A DNA stretch of 49,181 bases from Sulfuricella sp. (GCA_028714955.1 JAQTLK010000008.1:9843-59023); one strand, 5' to 3'; shown: positions 1 through 9,979, counted from the first letter of the stretch. Program-made: numbers and translations. The notes: generated from the letters alone by a model not told the origin.

Positions 1-34
1 CCCATCCCTGCCTACCCCATTTGCCGGTTTTGCA

Positions 35-57
35 GGTCAATAGTTATTCTATTGACC
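35..57. promoter_or_regulatory. Perfect 23-bp palindrome (operator or terminator stem)
   Basis: GGTCAATAG, five bases (TTATT), then CTATTGACC: nine perfect pairs with an AT-rich centre. It lies about 50 bp beyond the stop of the SAM-hydrolase gene. No T-run follows on either strand, so a simple intrinsic terminator is not convincing. The symmetry would suit an operator of a dimeric regulator for a gene left of the window, but that gene is not visible. Confidence 0.4.
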
Positions 58-106
58 AAGAAAGCGGTGAAATATGGACCGCCCAGGCAGATTCGCAGCC
101 GATTCA

Positions 107-853
107 TCATAAGTCCGACAGGCCCCTAGTGCAGGGTTGTACCATATCTCCAATTTCAAGACCCAGCAATGCTGCCGCATGGCCGCGATTTAGTGCGATT
201 TCGATCAAGCCAATACTGTTCTCATACCAGAATGGCTGTGCGCTCGTGCTCTCCGAAAACACCGGCGCATAAGGCAACACAACCGAACGCAGGCGAAGTT
301 TTTCATCATGCGCCATCGCACCGGCGCGCAAACCAGTCATGGCATTTCCATAATGATCAATGTAAATTATTTCAGCCAAATCGCTGGCATCGAACTCGAC
401 CTGCAGCATCACCGTGCCAGCAAGTTTGCCATGAGGAAAAATCCCTTTCCCGATCTGTGCCGCAATCGGGGCGAATAGGTCCCGCCCATGAAAAGATCGT
501 GACAGATTTTCAGGACGCCAAATAATTCGCCACAATTCGACTTTTCTGGCGCGCGCAGCAACAACAGAGAGCAGCCCATTGTCTGGCCCTATATACCATT
601 TATCGTCCGCCAGCATCACCACGGCATCGCGTAGTGACCCAACACCTGGATCGACAATCGCAAGACACACGCAGGCAGCTTGAAATTGCGGCACCAAGGC
701 GGCAAGCAAGTGAGCACTTGCCTTGATATTGAAATTAGGTGCTGTGTGTAGCAAGTCAACAATATCTACCCCAGGCTCATGGGACCAGATTGCCGCCCGT
801 AACTGGCCAGAATAAATATCGGCAGCACCGTAATCCGTGAATAGCAAAATCAT
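107..853 (-). CDS. SAM hydrolase / adenosyl-halide synthase family protein (DUF62)
   Basis: About 248 aa. The family splits S-adenosylmethionine with water (adenosine plus methionine) or, in rare members, with halide; plain hydrolase is the likelier role here. Visible family blocks are the N-terminal LFTDYG, VDPGVGS, GPDNGL, FHGRDLFAP and IDHYGN. The start is the ATG giving MILLFTDYG, where the family normally begins. In-frame starts 19 and 32 codons upstream (ATG at 910, TTG at 949) would add a tail with no family similarity that I recognise. No strong ribosome site precedes any of the three, so the start is uncertain. The gene lies beyond the r-protein terminator and appears to be a separate unit. 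Confidence 0.8.
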   Translation of the reverse strand: MILLFTDYGAADIYSGQLRAAIWSHEPGVDIVDLLHTAPNFNIKASAHLLAALVPQFQAACVCLAIVDPGVGSLRDAVVMLADDKWYIGPDNGLLSVVAARARKVELWRIIWRPENLSRSFHGRDLFAPIAAQIGKGIFPHGKLAGTVMLQVEFDASDLAEIIYIDHYGNAMTGLRAGAMAHDEKLRLRSVVLPYAPVFSESTSAQPFWYENSIGLIEIALNRGHAAALLGLEIGDMVQPCTRGLSDL

Positions 854-1032
854 ATGATTTGAAGATGGCAAAGATTGCGGCCATAGATCAGGATTTCTTT
901 TGAGGCTCATTGCCTTTATGCCTGATGAAATTTGCTGAGCAGCGCTCAAATCACCAGGTCAGTAGATTGCACACAAAGTGCCCTTGTCTAGGCTTACCCA
1001 ATGTTGAGATGCAAATAATATTCGCACATAAT

Positions 1033-1060
1033 AAAAAAGCCGAGCAAGCTCGGCTTTTTT
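1033..1060 (-). terminator. Intrinsic terminator of the r-protein cluster
   Basis: Six A, stem GCCGAG, loop CAAG, stem CTCGGC, six T. The A and T tracts make it work in both directions. It lies 20 bp after the rplQ stop, so it closes the alpha operon and the whole minus-strand cluster. Confidence 0.9.
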
Positions 1061-1079
1061 ATCTAGGACTTTAAAGCAC

Positions 1080-1472
1080 TTAAGCAACGCTTTCTTCAAC
1101 AGCTTCCACACCTTCGGGTCGATCAACGAGTTCAACAATTGCCATCGGAGCATTATCACCCAGGCGAAAGCCGCATTTCAGAATACGCAAGTAGCCACCA
1201 TTCCTGGCTTGATAGCGCGGACCCAGTTCATCGAACAGCTTGACAACAATTTCACGGTCACGCAGACGGTCAAATGCAAGGCGACGATTAGCCAGAGATG
1301 CATTTTTACCTAGCGTAATCAAGGGCTCGGCAACACGGCGGAGCTCCTTGGCTTTTGGCAGCGTGGTCCTGATAAGCTCGTGGCGCAACAGGGAGTTGGC
1401 CATATTGCGTAGCATCGCCAGACGATGGCTAGTAGTACGGTTCAGTTTGCGATTAGATAAACGGTGACGCAT
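1080..1472 (-). CDS. rplQ: 50S ribosomal protein L17
   Basis: 130 aa. It starts [17 protein letters not shown], the L17 N-terminus, followed by [20 protein letters not shown]17 binds 23S rRNA near the peptide exit tunnel. Last gene of the alpha operon: rpoA ends 50 bp upstream and the intrinsic terminator follows 20 bp downstream. The C-terminal tail ([11 protein letters not shown]) is acidic and variable, as usual in this family. Confidence 0.97.
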   Translation of the reverse strand: MRHRLSNRKLNRTTSHRLAMLRNMANSLLRHELIRTTLPKAKELRRVAEPLITLGKNASLANRRLAFDRLRDREIVVKLFDELGPRYQARNGGYLRILKCGFRLGDNAPMAIVELVDRPEGVEAVEESVA

Positions 1473-1522
1473 AACAAATCCTTTTTTTACGAAGATTCCT
1501 GATAGCCAGTTCTAGCTGGAAG

Positions 1523-2506
1523 TCAGGGCTTTTCTAAACCGGCAGGCGGCCAGTTTTCCAGTTTCATGCCCAATGTCAAACCCTTGGAGGCCAAGACATC
1601 CTTGATTTCATTCAAGGACTTTCTACCCAGATTAGGCGTTTTCAGCAATTCTGTTTCTGATCGTTGAATCAAATCGCCAATATAATAAATGTTTTCAGCC
1701 TTGAGACAGTTGGCAGAACGCACGGTCAACTCAAGGTCATCAACTGGACGAAGCAGAATCGGGTCAACCTGCGGACTGCGCGGAGCTTCAATCTCTGTCG
1801 GCGTACCCTTAAGTTCCGCAAAAACCGACAATTGATCGACAAGAATGCGTGCCGCATAGCGAATTGCTTCTTCCGGGTCGATCACACCATTGGTTTCAAT
1901 ATCCACAACCAGTTTATCGAGATCTGTGCGCTGTTCTACGCGGGCACTTTCAACTCCATAGCTAACACGACGTACCGGGCTAAAGGAAGCATCGAGCATG
2001 ATCGCCCCAACCAGTCGTTCTTCTTCAGAAATACGACGTGCAGCCACCGGCAAATAACCGCGGCCCTGTTCGACCTTCAGTGTCATGTTGATTTTACCAC
2101 CCTTGGTCAGGTGCGCAATAACATGATCAGGGTTGATGATCTCGACATCATGGGACACCTCGATGTCACCCGCCGTTACCGGACCTTCACCACTTTTTGC
2201 GAGCGATAAGGTAGCAATGGTATTGTTATGCAATTTTAATGCAATACCCTTCAGATTCAATAGGATATCGACCACATCCTCCTGTACGCCTTCTATCGAA
2301 GAGTATTCGTGGACCACGCCAACAATCTGCACTTGGGTAATTGCATAACCCGGCATGGAAGACAGCAGGATACGGCGTAATGCATTACCAAGCGTATGAC
2401 CATAGCCACGTTCGAACGGCTCCATGGTCACTCGTGCTCGGCTCGGCGATTGGCTATGTACATCAACAATCCGGGGCTTGAGAAACTCAGCGGTACTGCT
2501 TTGCAT
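1523..2506 (-). CDS. rpoA: RNA polymerase alpha subunit
   Basis: 327 aa. The N-terminal domain (about 1-230) dimerises and nucleates core assembly. The C-terminal domain (about 245-320), with [18 protein letters not shown] and [14 protein letters not shown], contacts UP elements and activators. The start is the ATG giving [12 protein letters not shown], with AGGAA nine bases upstream. An in-frame ATG 12 codons earlier is rejected because it lacks a site and does not fit the family. It sits between rpsD and rplQ, the usual alpha-operon place. Confidence 0.97.
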   Translation of the reverse strand: MQSSTAEFLKPRIVDVHSQSPSRARVTMEPFERGYGHTLGNALRRILLSSMPGYAITQVQIVGVVHEYSSIEGVQEDVVDILLNLKGIALKLHNNTIATLSLAKSGEGPVTAGDIEVSHDVEIINPDHVIAHLTKGGKINMTLKVEQGRGYLPVAARRISEEERLVGAIMLDASFSPVRRVSYGVESARVEQRTDLDKLVVDIETNGVIDPEEAIRYAARILVDQLSVFAELKGTPTEIEAPRSPQVDPILLRPVDDLELTVRSANCLKAENIYYIGDLIQRSETELLKTPNLGRKSLNEIKDVLASKGLTLGMKLENWPPAGLEKP

Positions 2507-2542
2507 GGATTGAAATTCCTCTAATTGGTTCTTATCGATCAA

Positions 2543-3172
2543 TTACTTCGAGTACAACTCGACCACGAGGTGCTCGTTAATTGTCGAAGGCAGTTCGGAA
2601 CGTTGTGGCTTGGCCTTGTAAGTACCCTTGAATGCTTTGGCATCCACCTCAATCCATTCCGGGAAACCGCGCTGCTCAGCAGCTGCCAACGCTCCCTTTA
2701 CACGCAAATGATTTTTTGCACGTTCCGTCACTTCAACCACATCCCCGGGCTTAACCTGGTAGGAAGGAATATTGACGCGACGACCATTCACAAGAATTCC
2801 ATTATGGCGCACAACCTGACGCGCCTCTGTGCGAGAAGCACCAAAACCCATGCGATAGGCCACGTTATCAAGGCGGCATTCAAGCAACTGAAGCAGATTC
2901 TCGCCGGTAATGCCGCGGACCCGATCGGCCTCCTGATAATAACCACGAAACTGGCGCTCCAGAATGCCATAGATACGCCGCAACTTTTGCTTTTCCCGCA
3001 ACTGAACGCCGTAACCGGAAAGACGAATGTTTTGTTTCTGGCCGTGCTGACCGGGCGCATAACTTCTGCGTTCAACCGAACATTTATCGGTAAAGCACTT
3101 TTCGCCTTTCAGAAACAGTTTTTCTCCTTCGCGACGGCACTGACGGCACTTAGGATCAAGATTTCTAGCCAA
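2543..3172 (-). CDS. rpsD: 30S ribosomal protein S4, zinc-binding (C+) type
   Basis: 209 aa. Primary 16S rRNA binder, ram/fidelity protein, and in enterobacteria the repressor of the alpha operon. The start codon is TTG, giving [12 protein letters not shown], with AGGAG seven bases upstream. Cysteines at 9, 12, 26 and 31 form the C-x2-C-x13-C-x4-C zinc site known from Thermus S4, which Escherichia coli S4 lacks. The S4 RNA-binding domain follows at about 97-160 ([22 protein letters not shown]). Confidence 0.97.
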   Translation of the reverse strand: MARNLDPKCRQCRREGEKLFLKGEKCFTDKCSVERRSYAPGQHGQKQNIRLSGYGVQLREKQKLRRIYGILERQFRGYYQEADRVRGITGENLLQLLECRLDNVAYRMGFGASRTEARQVVRHNGILVNGRRVNIPSYQVKPGDVVEVTERAKNHLRVKGALAAAEQRGFPEWIEVDAKAFKGTYKAKPQRSELPSTINEHLVVELYSK

Positions 3173-3202
3173 AGTAATTCTCCTGCAAAAATATATGCCG
3201 TA

Positions 3203-3592
3203 CTAGATACGCCGCTTCTTGGGCGGACGACAACCGTTGTGCGGAATAGGTGTGACATCGGTAATACCGGTAATCTTGAACCCAACTGCATTCAAAGCAC
3301 GCACAGCGGACTCCCGGCCCGGACCGGGACCCTTGATACGAACTTCAAGATTTTTAACGCCGTATTCCTGCGCCGCTTTACCGGCATGTTCTGCGGCTAT
3401 CTGAGCCGCGAATGGCGTGCTCTTGCGCGAGCCACGGAAACCACTCCCACCGGAAGTGGCCCACGACAGGGCATTGCCTTGGCGATCCGTGATGGTCACG
3501 ATGGTATTATTAAATGATGCGTGAACATGCGCGATACCCTCCGCCACATTCTTTTTAACCTTCTTGCGCACACGAACGTTTGGTTTAGCCAT
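3203..3592 (-). CDS. rpsK: 30S ribosomal protein S11
   Basis: 129 aa. Platform protein of the small subunit, next to the 3' end of 16S rRNA. Diagnostic blocks are [30 protein letters not shown] and the C-terminal [15 protein letters not shown]. The basic N-terminus ([13 protein letters not shown]) is typical. It lies 30 bp from both rpsM and rpsD, within the alpha operon. Confidence 0.98.
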   Translation of the reverse strand: MAKPNVRVRKKVKKNVAEGIAHVHASFNNTIVTITDRQGNALSWATSGGSGFRGSRKSTPFAAQIAAEHAGKAAQEYGVKNLEVRIKGPGPGRESAVRALNAVGFKITGITDVTPIPHNGCRPPKKRRI

Positions 3593-3622
3593 AACTTATC
3601 CTTTTACTTATCCGCAGTCAGA

Positions 3623-3985
3623 TTATTTGGTTGCGCGGATTGCCTTGCGCGGACCTTTGCGCGTCCGGGCATTAGTGCGAGTACGCTGACCACGAACAGG
3701 CAGGCCGCGACGATGACGCAAGCCGCGATAACAACCAAGATCCATAAGGCGCTTGATACTCATTGTTACTTCGCGGCGCAAATCACCCTCGACGGTAAAC
3801 TTGCCAACCTCATCTCGCAACCGTTCAACATCACTGTCGCTCAGATCCTTGATTTTGGTTGACGCATTGACACCGGCTGCGGCGCAAATCAGCTGGGATC
3901 GAGCACGACCGATGCCATAAATAGCAGTCAGTGCGATCTCGGCGTGTTGATGGTTCGGGATATTTACCCCTGCAATGCGGGCCAT
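3623..3985 (-). CDS. rpsM: 30S ribosomal protein S13
   Basis: 120 aa. S13 in the head contacts the P-site tRNA and forms inter-subunit bridges. It starts [19 protein letters not shown]. The [11 protein letters not shown] helix-turn-helix region and the [16 protein letters not shown] tail are conserved. In enterobacteria the alpha-operon leader bound by S4 precedes this gene. Here only 68 bp separate it from rpmJ, and I cannot recognise the S4 pseudoknot there. Confidence 0.98.
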   Translation of the reverse strand: MARIAGVNIPNHQHAEIALTAIYGIGRARSQLICAAAGVNASTKIKDLSDSDVERLRDEVGKFTVEGDLRREVTMSIKRLMDLGCYRGLRHRRGLPVRGQRTRTNARTRKGPRKAIRATK

Positions 3986-4034
3986 TCAGTCACTCCAAAC
4001 AGCAAAAATTAGAATTGAAAAGTCTTGAATTCTA

Positions 4035-4050
4035 TCACTTATAGAAGTGA
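4035..4050 (-). promoter_or_regulatory. Small hairpin between rpmJ and rpsM
   Basis: TCACTT, ATAG, AAGTGA: a 6-bp stem just after the rpmJ stop, in the 68-bp AT-rich gap before rpsM. A second weak repeat (GAATTG/GAATTC) lies between it and rpsM. It may be an alpha-operon leader or a processing site. I see no convincing promoter hexamers here. Confidence 0.3.
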
Positions 4051-4053
4051 CAA

Positions 4054-4167
4054 TCAACCTTGACGCTGCTTGTGCCGCGCATCTTCACAAATAACGCGCA
4101 ATACACCCTTGCGACGCACCATCTTGCATTTCCGGCAGATCTTTTTAACCGAAGCACGTACTCTCAT
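4054..4167 (-). CDS. rpmJ: 50S ribosomal protein L36, zinc-ribbon type
   Basis: 37 aa, read directly from the sequence: [15 protein letters not shown], then [18 protein letters not shown] and QRQG. Cys11, Cys14, Cys27 and His32 are the zinc ligands of the C+ form. AAGGAG lies 8 bases before the ATG. L36 stabilises 23S rRNA folding. It stands between infA and rpsM, its usual place at the spc/alpha junction. Confidence 0.95.
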   Translation of the reverse strand: MRVRASVKKICRKCKMVRRKGVLRVICEDARHKQRQG

Positions 4168-4214
4168 TTATCATCTCCTTGGAACCATTTGTCGAACAAC
4201 TGCCGACCTTTATG

Positions 4215-4433
4215 TTACTTGGCGCGAAAAATAATGCGCGCCCTGGATAAATCGTAAGGTGTCAATTCAACCGTCACCTTATCTCCAGGAAGAATGCGAA
4301 TATAGTGCATTCGCATTTTTCCTGAAATATAGCCCAACACTACATGACCATTTTCAAGCTTGACGCGAAAGGTTGCATTGGGAAGATTTTCCAACACCTC
4401 CCCTTGCATCTCAATCGTGTCTTCCTTTGCCAT
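4215..4433 (-). CDS. infA: Translation initiation factor IF-1
   Basis: 72 aa, the standard length; one S1-like OB fold. It starts [20 protein letters not shown] and contains [21 protein letters not shown]-1 occupies the 30S A site during initiation. Its place between secY and rpmJ, inside the spc operon, is common in betaproteobacteria and Gram-positives, whereas E. coli carries it elsewhere. Confidence 0.97.
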   Translation of the reverse strand: MAKEDTIEMQGEVLENLPNATFRVKLENGHVVLGYISGKMRMHYIRILPGDKVTVELTPYDLSRARIIFRAK

Positions 4434-4455
4434 TCAGTAATCGCTCTGTTCAAGT

Positions 4456-5781
4456 TCAGCGGGGCAAAATGCCGCCGCCTTTAAAGTTTGCTTTTTTCAA
4501 TAAGCTTTCATACTGGTGCGACATAAGGTAAGTCTGCACCTGCGCCATGAAGTCCATCGTCACGACCACAATAATCAATAGCGATGTCCCGCCAAAATAA
4601 AATGGAACATTCCACTTTACAATCAGAAACTCGGGCAACAGGCACACCAGTGTTATGTACAGCGCGCCCGCAAGCGTCAAGCGGGCCATTATACGGTCGA
4701 TATATTTTGCCGTTTGATCGCCTGGCCGTATCCCAGGAACAAATGCACCGCTTTTCTTCAAGTTATCGGCTGTTTCCTTGGGGTTGAAAACCAGGGCCGT
4801 ATAGAAGAAACAGAAAAAAATGATTGCGGTCGCGTAAAGCATTACATATAAAGGCTGACCGGGTGATAACGCAGAACCAATGTCACGCAACCACGTCATT
4901 TTTTCGCTGCTCCCAAACCAACCGGCTAGCGTTGCCGGGAACAGGATGATACTGGATGCGAAAATAGGTGGGATCACACCGGCCATATTGAGCTTCAAAG
5001 GCAAATGTGAACTCTGTCCGCCAACAATATGCTTGCCAACCTGGCGCTTGGCATAATTTACAAGTATCTTGCGCTGGCCCCGCTCGACGAATACCACAAA
5101 GCCAGTCACCGCGATCGCAGCCACAAACAACATGATAACCAGAGGAATCGAGAAAGCACCCGTACGGGTTAACTCTAGCGTTCCTCCAATTGCATGAGGC
5201 AAGCCAGCGACAATACCCGAAAAAATGATGATCGAAATACCATTCCCAATGCCACGTTCGGTTATCTGCTCTCCGAGCCACATAAGAAAAAGAGTGCCCG
5301 TCATCAGAGTAATGACAGTCGTAGCGCGGAACATCAAACCCGGCTCGATTACCAGGCCATGCTGTGCTTCGAGGGCAATAGCAATGCCTATGCCCTGAAA
5401 CAACGCGAGTGCGACCGTGCCATAACGTGTGTACTGAGTAATCTTTTTGCGTCCGGCCTCACCCTCTTTCTTCAGTTGCTCCATCTGGGGCGAAACCACG
5501 GTCATCAACTGCATAATGATGGATGATGAAATGTAGGGCATGATTCCAAGCGCAAAAACCGTGAATCTCGATAGCGCGCCGCCAGAAAACATGTTGAACA
5601 TTCCCAGGATACCGCCCTGCTGAGACTTGAAAAGCTGCGTCAGAACACCCGGGTCAATGCCCGGCACGGGAATGTGAGCTCCAATGCGGTAAACGACCAG
5701 AGCGCCAAGCACAAAAAACAGGCGCTGTTTAAGGTCTGAAAATTTACCAGCAGTTGCGCTGGCCTGTTTGCCCTGCGCCAA
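4456..5781 (-). CDS. secY: Preprotein translocase channel SecY
   Basis: 441 aa with about ten membrane segments, the first at roughly 20-40. The plug/TM2 region reads [15 protein letters not shown], and cytoplasmic loop C5 has [16 protein letters not shown]. It forms the SecYEG channel with SecE, also in this window. The start codon is TTG, with GGAG five bases upstream, 2 bp from the rplO stop. The stop of rplO and this start are almost touching, so translation is probably coupled. Confidence 0.96.
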   Translation of the reverse strand: MAQGKQASATAGKFSDLKQRLFFVLGALVVYRIGAHIPVPGIDPGVLTQLFKSQQGGILGMFNMFSGGALSRFTVFALGIMPYISSSIIMQLMTVVSPQMEQLKKEGEAGRKKITQYTRYGTVALALFQGIGIAIALEAQHGLVIEPGLMFRATTVITLMTGTLFLMWLGEQITERGIGNGISIIIFSGIVAGLPHAIGGTLELTRTGAFSIPLVIMLFVAAIAVTGFVVFVERGQRKILVNYAKRQVGKHIVGGQSSHLPLKLNMAGVIPPIFASSIILFPATLAGWFGSSEKMTWLRDIGSALSPGQPLYVMLYATAIIFFCFFYTALVFNPKETADNLKKSGAFVPGIRPGDQTAKYIDRIMARLTLAGALYITLVCLLPEFLIVKWNVPFYFGGTSLLIIVVVTMDFMAQVQTYLMSHQYESLLKKANFKGGGILPR

Positions 5782-5783
5782 AA

Positions 5784-6224
5784 TTACTCCACACCCAGAA
5801 TGCTGCCGCCAGCCGCTTCAATCGCAGCCCGTGCGCCCTTGGTAACCTGAATACCATTTAGGGTCACAGCCTTTTCCAGCTTTCCTGTCAAAAACACCTT
5901 GGCACCAAGCGCTTCACCTGGAACCACACCCGCCTGCTTGAGAACCAGTAAGTCTATGGTATCAACAGGCAGGGCATTTAGAACGGTCATGCGCACCTGC
6001 ACAACATTACCCTTGGTCAGCGATTTAAAGCCGCGCTTTGGAAGGCGGCGCTGCAATGGCATCTGGCCACCTTCAAAACCGACTTTATGAAAGCCTCCGG
6101 TACGTGACTTTTGACCCTTGTGGCCTCGTCCCGCCGTCTTCCCCAGTCCACTTCCAATACCACGACCTACGCGACGCTTGGTGTGCTTGCTACCCAGGGC
6201 TGGTTTTAGATTATTAAGCTGCAT
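5784..6224 (-). CDS. rplO: 50S ribosomal protein L15
   Basis: 146 aa. The Gly/Lys/Arg-rich N-terminal extension ([20 protein letters not shown]) threads into 23S rRNA; the globular part follows from about residue 75. It directly abuts rpmD with no spacer and ends 2 bp before secY, so it is tightly coupled in the spc operon. Confidence 0.97.
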   Translation of the reverse strand: MQLNNLKPALGSKHTKRRVGRGIGSGLGKTAGRGHKGQKSRTGGFHKVGFEGGQMPLQRRLPKRGFKSLTKGNVVQVRMTVLNALPVDTIDLLVLKQAGVVPGEALGAKVFLTGKLEKAVTLNGIQVTKGARAAIEAAGGSILGVE

Positions 6225-6413
6225 TTAAGCCTCGCACTTCAACAGGTATATGACTTTGTTGATCATGCCGCGCACCGAAGGGGTATCCTTTACCTCAACA
6301 GTATGATTCATGCGGCGCAGACCGAGGCCTCGCACGCAAGCGCGGTGTGATTCTATGGTGCCAATGGTACTTTTCACCAAGGTCACCTTCAAGGTTTTAG
6401 TAGAATTTGACAT
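6225..6413 (-). CDS. rpmD: 50S ribosomal protein L30
   Basis: 62 aa, the short bacterial form. [24 protein letters not shown] and [16 protein letters not shown] carry the ferredoxin-like fold. It lies 3 bp after rpsE and immediately before rplO. Confidence 0.95.
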   Translation of the reverse strand: MSNSTKTLKVTLVKSTIGTIESHRACVRGLGLRRMNHTVEVKDTPSVRGMINKVIYLLKCEA

Positions 6414-6416
6414 CGC

Positions 6417-6926
6417 TTATCCCAGAATTTCTTCTACCGATTTGCCGCGCTTCGCCGCAACTTCGGCTGGCGTATTCATCGCCTGAAGGCCATTTATAGT
6501 GGCCCGAACCATATTGTATGGGTTCGTGGAACCGATACATTTGGCCAGCACGTTGTGCACACCCATAACTTCGAAAATTGCACGCATGGGGCCGCCTGCA
6601 ATAATGCCGGTACCTTCTGACGCAGGCTGCATATAGACCTTGGCTGCCCCGTGAGTGCCAGTGACCGCATGATGCAGCGTTCCACTCTTAAGATTAACCT
6701 TTACCAGGTTGCGGCGTGCTTCATCCATAGCCTTCTGCACAGCAACTGGAACTTCCTTGGCCTTGCCCTTGCCCATGCCGATCCCGCCATCACCATCACC
6801 AACAACGGTCAGTGCGGCAAAGCTCATGATACGACCGCCCTTCACCACCTTTGTGACGCGGTTTACCGAGATCATTTTTTCACGCAGACCATCGCCGCGA
6901 TCTTCCATATCCATTTTCGCCATCAT
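6417..6926 (-). CDS. rpsE: 30S ribosomal protein S5
   Basis: 169 aa. A double-stranded-RNA-binding-type domain (about 17-80, [33 protein letters not shown]) and a C-terminal domain ([19 protein letters not shown]). S5 acts in decoding accuracy at the mRNA entry tunnel. Two adjacent ATG codons open the gene. It lies 9 bp after rplR. Confidence 0.97.
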   Translation of the reverse strand: MMAKMDMEDRGDGLREKMISVNRVTKVVKGGRIMSFAALTVVGDGDGGIGMGKGKAKEVPVAVQKAMDEARRNLVKVNLKSGTLHHAVTGTHGAAKVYMQPASEGTGIIAGGPMRAIFEVMGVHNVLAKCIGSTNPYNMVRATINGLQAMNTPAEVAAKRGKSVEEILG

Positions 6927-6935
6927 CGTCCCCGC

Positions 6936-7289
6936 TTAGAACACCAAGCCATTTTCACGTGCTGCTTCGGCCAAAGACTTAACCCTGCCGTGGTACCTGA
7001 AGCCAGAGCGGTCAAAAGCAACCTTTTCAATCCCCAGGCTCTTCGCCTTTTCAGCAATGCGCTTGCCAACAATCATGGCAGCAGCCGCATTACCTCCGTT
7101 TGCAAGATCTTTGCGTACCTCGGCTTCCAGTGTGGAAGCACTGGCAAGAACCCTGCTGCCAGATGAATCGATGATCTGGGCATACATATGACAATTGGTA
7201 CGGTGAACAGCAAGCCGAACCACTTTCAACTCAGCGAGTTTGGCACGGGTTTTGCGTGCCCTGCGCACACGAGCTTCATTTTTATTCAT
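6936..7289 (-). CDS. rplR: 50S ribosomal protein L18
   Basis: 117 aa. It binds 5S rRNA with L5 and L25. The basic N-terminus ([16 protein letters not shown]) and [39 protein letters not shown] identify it. Standard spc position between rplF and rpsE. Confidence 0.97.
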   Translation of the reverse strand: MNKNEARVRRARKTRAKLAELKVVRLAVHRTNCHMYAQIIDSSGSRVLASASTLEAEVRKDLANGGNAAAAMIVGKRIAEKAKSLGIEKVAFDRSGFRYHGRVKSLAEAARENGLVF

Positions 7290-7303
7290 GACTCTAGCCT
7301 CGA

Positions 7304-7837
7304 TTATTTCTTCTTGGTTTCCTTGATCGCCACAACCTCGTCGGAGTAACGAACACCCTTACCCTTGTATGGCTCTGGACTACGATAAGCACGAACCTCT
7401 GCGGCGACCTGACCGACTTGCTGCTTATCGATACCCTTGATCACGATCTCAGTCTGAGACGGAGTTTCAACCTTGATGCCCGCCGGCATGGAGTGATCAA
7501 CCGGATGAGAAAAACCAAGCGACAGACTCAACACATCCCCCTTTGCTTGGGCGCGATAACCAACGCCTACGAGCGTGAGCTTTTTTTCAAAGCCTTGCGA
7601 CACACCTTTTACCATATTGGCAAGCAGGGCACGGACAGTTCCCGACATTGCGCCAGCCTGCTTGGAATCATTCGCAGCGGAACACTGCAAATTATCCCCC
7701 TCACGCACCACAGTCACATTGGAAGTCAAAGTATGATTCAGGGTTCCCAGCGCACCCTTGACGGTAATTTGGTTACCCGACAAGCTTACTTCCACGCCAG
7801 CTGGAACAACTACAGGATATTTTGCGATTCTAGACAT
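7304..7837 (-). CDS. rplF: 50S ribosomal protein L6
   Basis: 177 aa, two repeated alpha/beta domains. It starts [19 protein letters not shown]; the C-terminal block [16 protein letters not shown] is the L6 signature. It binds near the sarcin-ricin loop at the factor-binding site. It lies 11 bp after rpsH. Confidence 0.97.
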   Translation of the reverse strand: MSRIAKYPVVVPAGVEVSLSGNQITVKGALGTLNHTLTSNVTVVREGDNLQCSAANDSKQAGAMSGTVRALLANMVKGVSQGFEKKLTLVGVGYRAQAKGDVLSLSLGFSHPVDHSMPAGIKVETPSQTEIVIKGIDKQQVGQVAAEVRAYRSPEPYKGKGVRYSDEVVAIKETKKK

Positions 7838-7848
7838 GCATCACCTCA

Positions 7849-8244
7849 TCATGCCACGACACACAGGACTTCACCGCCGACACCGCTGGCTCGCGCCTGA
7901 CGGTCTGTCATCACACCTCTGGAGGTGGAAACGATAGCGACACCCAACCCATTCATAACCTTGGGCAAGTCCTGACTGCCTTTATAAATGCGCAGGCCAG
8001 GGCGGCTTACGCGCTCGATTTTTTCAATCACGGGGCGTCCAGCATAGTACTTAAGCTGCACTTCAAGAACGGGCTTTCCAGCCTCATCACGAACCCCGAA
8101 GTCTTCAATGTAGCCTTCTTCCTTCAGCACGCCTGCAATTGACACCTTCACCTTAGAGGAGGGCATTGCGACTACGACCTTGTCGGCCCGCTGCGCATTG
8201 CGGATACGGGTCAACATATCGGCGATCGGATCACTCATACTCAT
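7849..8244 (-). CDS. rpsH: 30S ribosomal protein S8
   Basis: 131 aa. It starts [18 protein letters not shown] and ends with [19 protein letters not shown], the S8 signature. S8 binds the central domain of 16S rRNA; in E. coli it also represses the spc operon by binding near the rplE start. I did not identify that site with confidence here. Confidence 0.97.
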   Translation of the reverse strand: MSMSDPIADMLTRIRNAQRADKVVVAMPSSKVKVSIAGVLKEEGYIEDFGVRDEAGKPVLEVQLKYYAGRPVIEKIERVSRPGLRIYKGSQDLPKVMNGLGVAIVSTSRGVMTDRQARASGVGGEVLCVVA

Positions 8245-8259
8245 TGTCGTATTCTCCCG

Positions 8260-8565
8260 TTACCAACTTGCCTTGGTCATGCCCGGTATTTCTCCTCGCA
8301 TGGCCAAATCCCGCAATTTGCTGCGCCCCAGGCCGAACTTTCGGTACGTGCCGCGGGGACGCCCTGTCAGGGCACAGCGATTACGCAAACGTACCGGGCT
8401 TGCATCGCGCGGCAGTTGCTGAAATTTCTGACGCGCGGCAAAACGCTCTTCATCGCTCAATTTGACATTGTTGATGGCCGCCAGCAACTCAGCGCGCTTG
8501 GCTGCGTATTTCTTTACCGTTTCACGACGCTTAAGATCGCGATTGATTACTGATGTTTTCGCCAT
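8260..8565 (-). CDS. rpsN: 30S ribosomal protein S14, zinc-free type
   Basis: 101 aa, the long C- form without the CxxC pairs of the short zinc type. [20 protein letters not shown] opens it; [19 protein letters not shown] is conserved. An in-frame start 16 codons earlier would overlap rplE and is rejected; GAGGTAG precedes the chosen ATG. Interesting next to S4 and L36, which both keep their zinc ligands. Confidence 0.97.
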   Translation of the reverse strand: MAKTSVINRDLKRRETVKKYAAKRAELLAAINNVKLSDEERFAARQKFQQLPRDASPVRLRNRCALTGRPRGTYRKFGLGRSKLRDLAMRGEIPGMTKASW

Positions 8566-8572
8566 ATCTACC

Positions 8573-9112
8573 TCAGTTCTTGAACGGGAAGCTAAACGCA
8601 GCCAGCAAGGCACGTGCTTCTTCGTCGGTTTTGGCAGTAGTAGTAATAGTGATGTTCATCCCGCGCAACGCATCGATTTTTTCATACTCGATTTCCGGGA
8701 AAATGATTTGCTCTCGCACACCCATGTTGTAGTTACCACGGCCATCGAAGGATTTTCCTGAAATACCCCGAAAATCACGAATGCGCGGAATCGCGACGCT
8801 GATCAGGCGATCTAGAAACTCATACATCCGTTCCTTGCGCAAGGTTACCTTACAACCAACCGGATAGCCCTCGCGGATTTTAAAACCAGCGATCGATTTC
8901 TTTGCATTGGTAACCACCGGCTTTTGACCTGAAATTTTGGTCATGTCGCCAACCGCATGCTCCATTACCTTTTTATCGGCAACCGCCTCGCCCACACCCA
9001 TATTGAGGGTAATCTTTTCAATGCGCGGCACTTCCATCACGGACTTATAACCAAACTGCTCTTTCAGCTGTTTAGCCACCGTGTCCCTATAAAAATCATG
9101 CAAACGAGCCAT
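8573..9112 (-). CDS. rplE: 50S ribosomal protein L5
   Basis: 179 aa, standard length. It contacts 5S rRNA and the P-site tRNA in the central protuberance. [20 protein letters not shown] opens it; [31 protein letters not shown] and the C-terminal [15 protein letters not shown] are conserved. It lies 7 bp before the rpsN start and 9 bp after rplX. Confidence 0.97.
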   Translation of the reverse strand: MARLHDFYRDTVAKQLKEQFGYKSVMEVPRIEKITLNMGVGEAVADKKVMEHAVGDMTKISGQKPVVTNAKKSIAGFKIREGYPVGCKVTLRKERMYEFLDRLISVAIPRIRDFRGISGKSFDGRGNYNMGVREQIIFPEIEYEKIDALRGMNITITTTAKTDEEARALLAAFSFPFKN

Positions 9113-9121
9113 GTCTAATCC

Positions 9122-9436
9122 TTACGCGTCAATCACTTCACCGTTCGACTTGAAGAAGCGCACTTTTCGCCCGTCTTCCAGCACTTTAATCCCCACGCGG
9201 TCAGCCTTCTTTGTGGCAGGATTGAACAGAGCCACATTGGAAATGTCCAATGGCATCTCCATTTCAACAATACCACCAGCCTGGCCCTTTACAGGATTCG
9301 GCTTTTGGTGCTTCTTGACCTTGTTGGCACCTTCAACCAAAACCTTGTTTTCCAGCATGCGCAGAATGACCCCACGCTTGCCCTTGTCTTTTCCGGCAGT
9401 AACGATTACGTCATCACCCTTGCGAATTTTATTCAT
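9122..9436 (-). CDS. rplX: 50S ribosomal protein L24
   Basis: 104 aa. An N-terminal KOW motif ([20 protein letters not shown]) lies at about 4-35. L24 is one of the two initiators of 50S assembly. It lies 9 bp after rplN. Confidence 0.97.
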   Translation of the reverse strand: MNKIRKGDDVIVTAGKDKGKRGVILRMLENKVLVEGANKVKKHQKPNPVKGQAGGIVEMEMPLDISNVALFNPATKKADRVGIKVLEDGRKVRFFKSNGEVIDA

Positions 9437-9445
9437 TTCGCCCCC

Positions 9446-9814
9446 TTACAGAACTTCAGGTGCCAGCGACACGATTTTCATGAACTTTTCACCGCGTAGC
9501 TCACGCGTAACCGGGCCAAATATCCGCGTCCCGATAGGCTCAAGCTTGTTGTTCAGGAGAACCGCCGCATTGGCATCGAACTTGACCAATGAGCCGTCTG
9601 GACGGCGAACACCCTTGGCGGTACGAACCACTACCGCATTATAGACATCACCCTTCTTGACGCGACCACGCGGGGCAGCATCCTTGATGGTGACTTTAAT
9701 GATATCGCCGATTCCGGCGTAACGACGCTTGGATCCGCCCAACACCTTAATGCACATAACAGAGCGCGCACCGGTATTGTCTGCCACATCCAGCCGAGTT
9801 TGCATTTGAATCAT
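9446..9814 (-). CDS. rplN: 50S ribosomal protein L14
   Basis: 122 aa, the fixed length for this family. [20 protein letters not shown] and [22 protein letters not shown] are diagnostic. It sits at the inter-subunit face and is the docking site of RsfS. First gene of the spc operon: a 165-bp gap with a good promoter precedes it. Confidence 0.98.
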   Translation of the reverse strand: MIQMQTRLDVADNTGARSVMCIKVLGGSKRRYAGIGDIIKVTIKDAAPRGRVKKGDVYNAVVVRTAKGVRRPDGSLVKFDANAAVLLNNKLEPIGTRIFGPVTRELRGEKFMKIVSLAPEVL

Positions 9815-9940
9815 TTATTTCTCCAACTTAAGCCGTCAATGCCCAGTTCCTTGCAGAACCGAAGCCATCGCCAACGGTCAGTTTTGGACCCTGTGGGCAG
9901 CGACGGCCGCTTCAGGGGGTGACGCCAACAAAAGACGGCT

Positions 9941-9969
9941 ATTGTATATTGGTTTTAGCGTTAATGCAA
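9941..9969 (-). promoter_or_regulatory. Candidate spc operon promoter
   Basis: Reading the minus strand: -35 TTGCAT (9964-9969), 17-bp spacer, -10 TACAAT (9941-9946). It lies in the only long gap (165 bp) of the S10-spc series, between rpsQ and rplN, exactly where E. coli has the S10/spc boundary. Initiation near 9934 would give a leader of about 120 nt. I see no intrinsic terminator after rpsQ, so read-through from S10 is likely too. Confidence 0.65.
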
Positions 9970-9979
9970 GGAACAGTGA

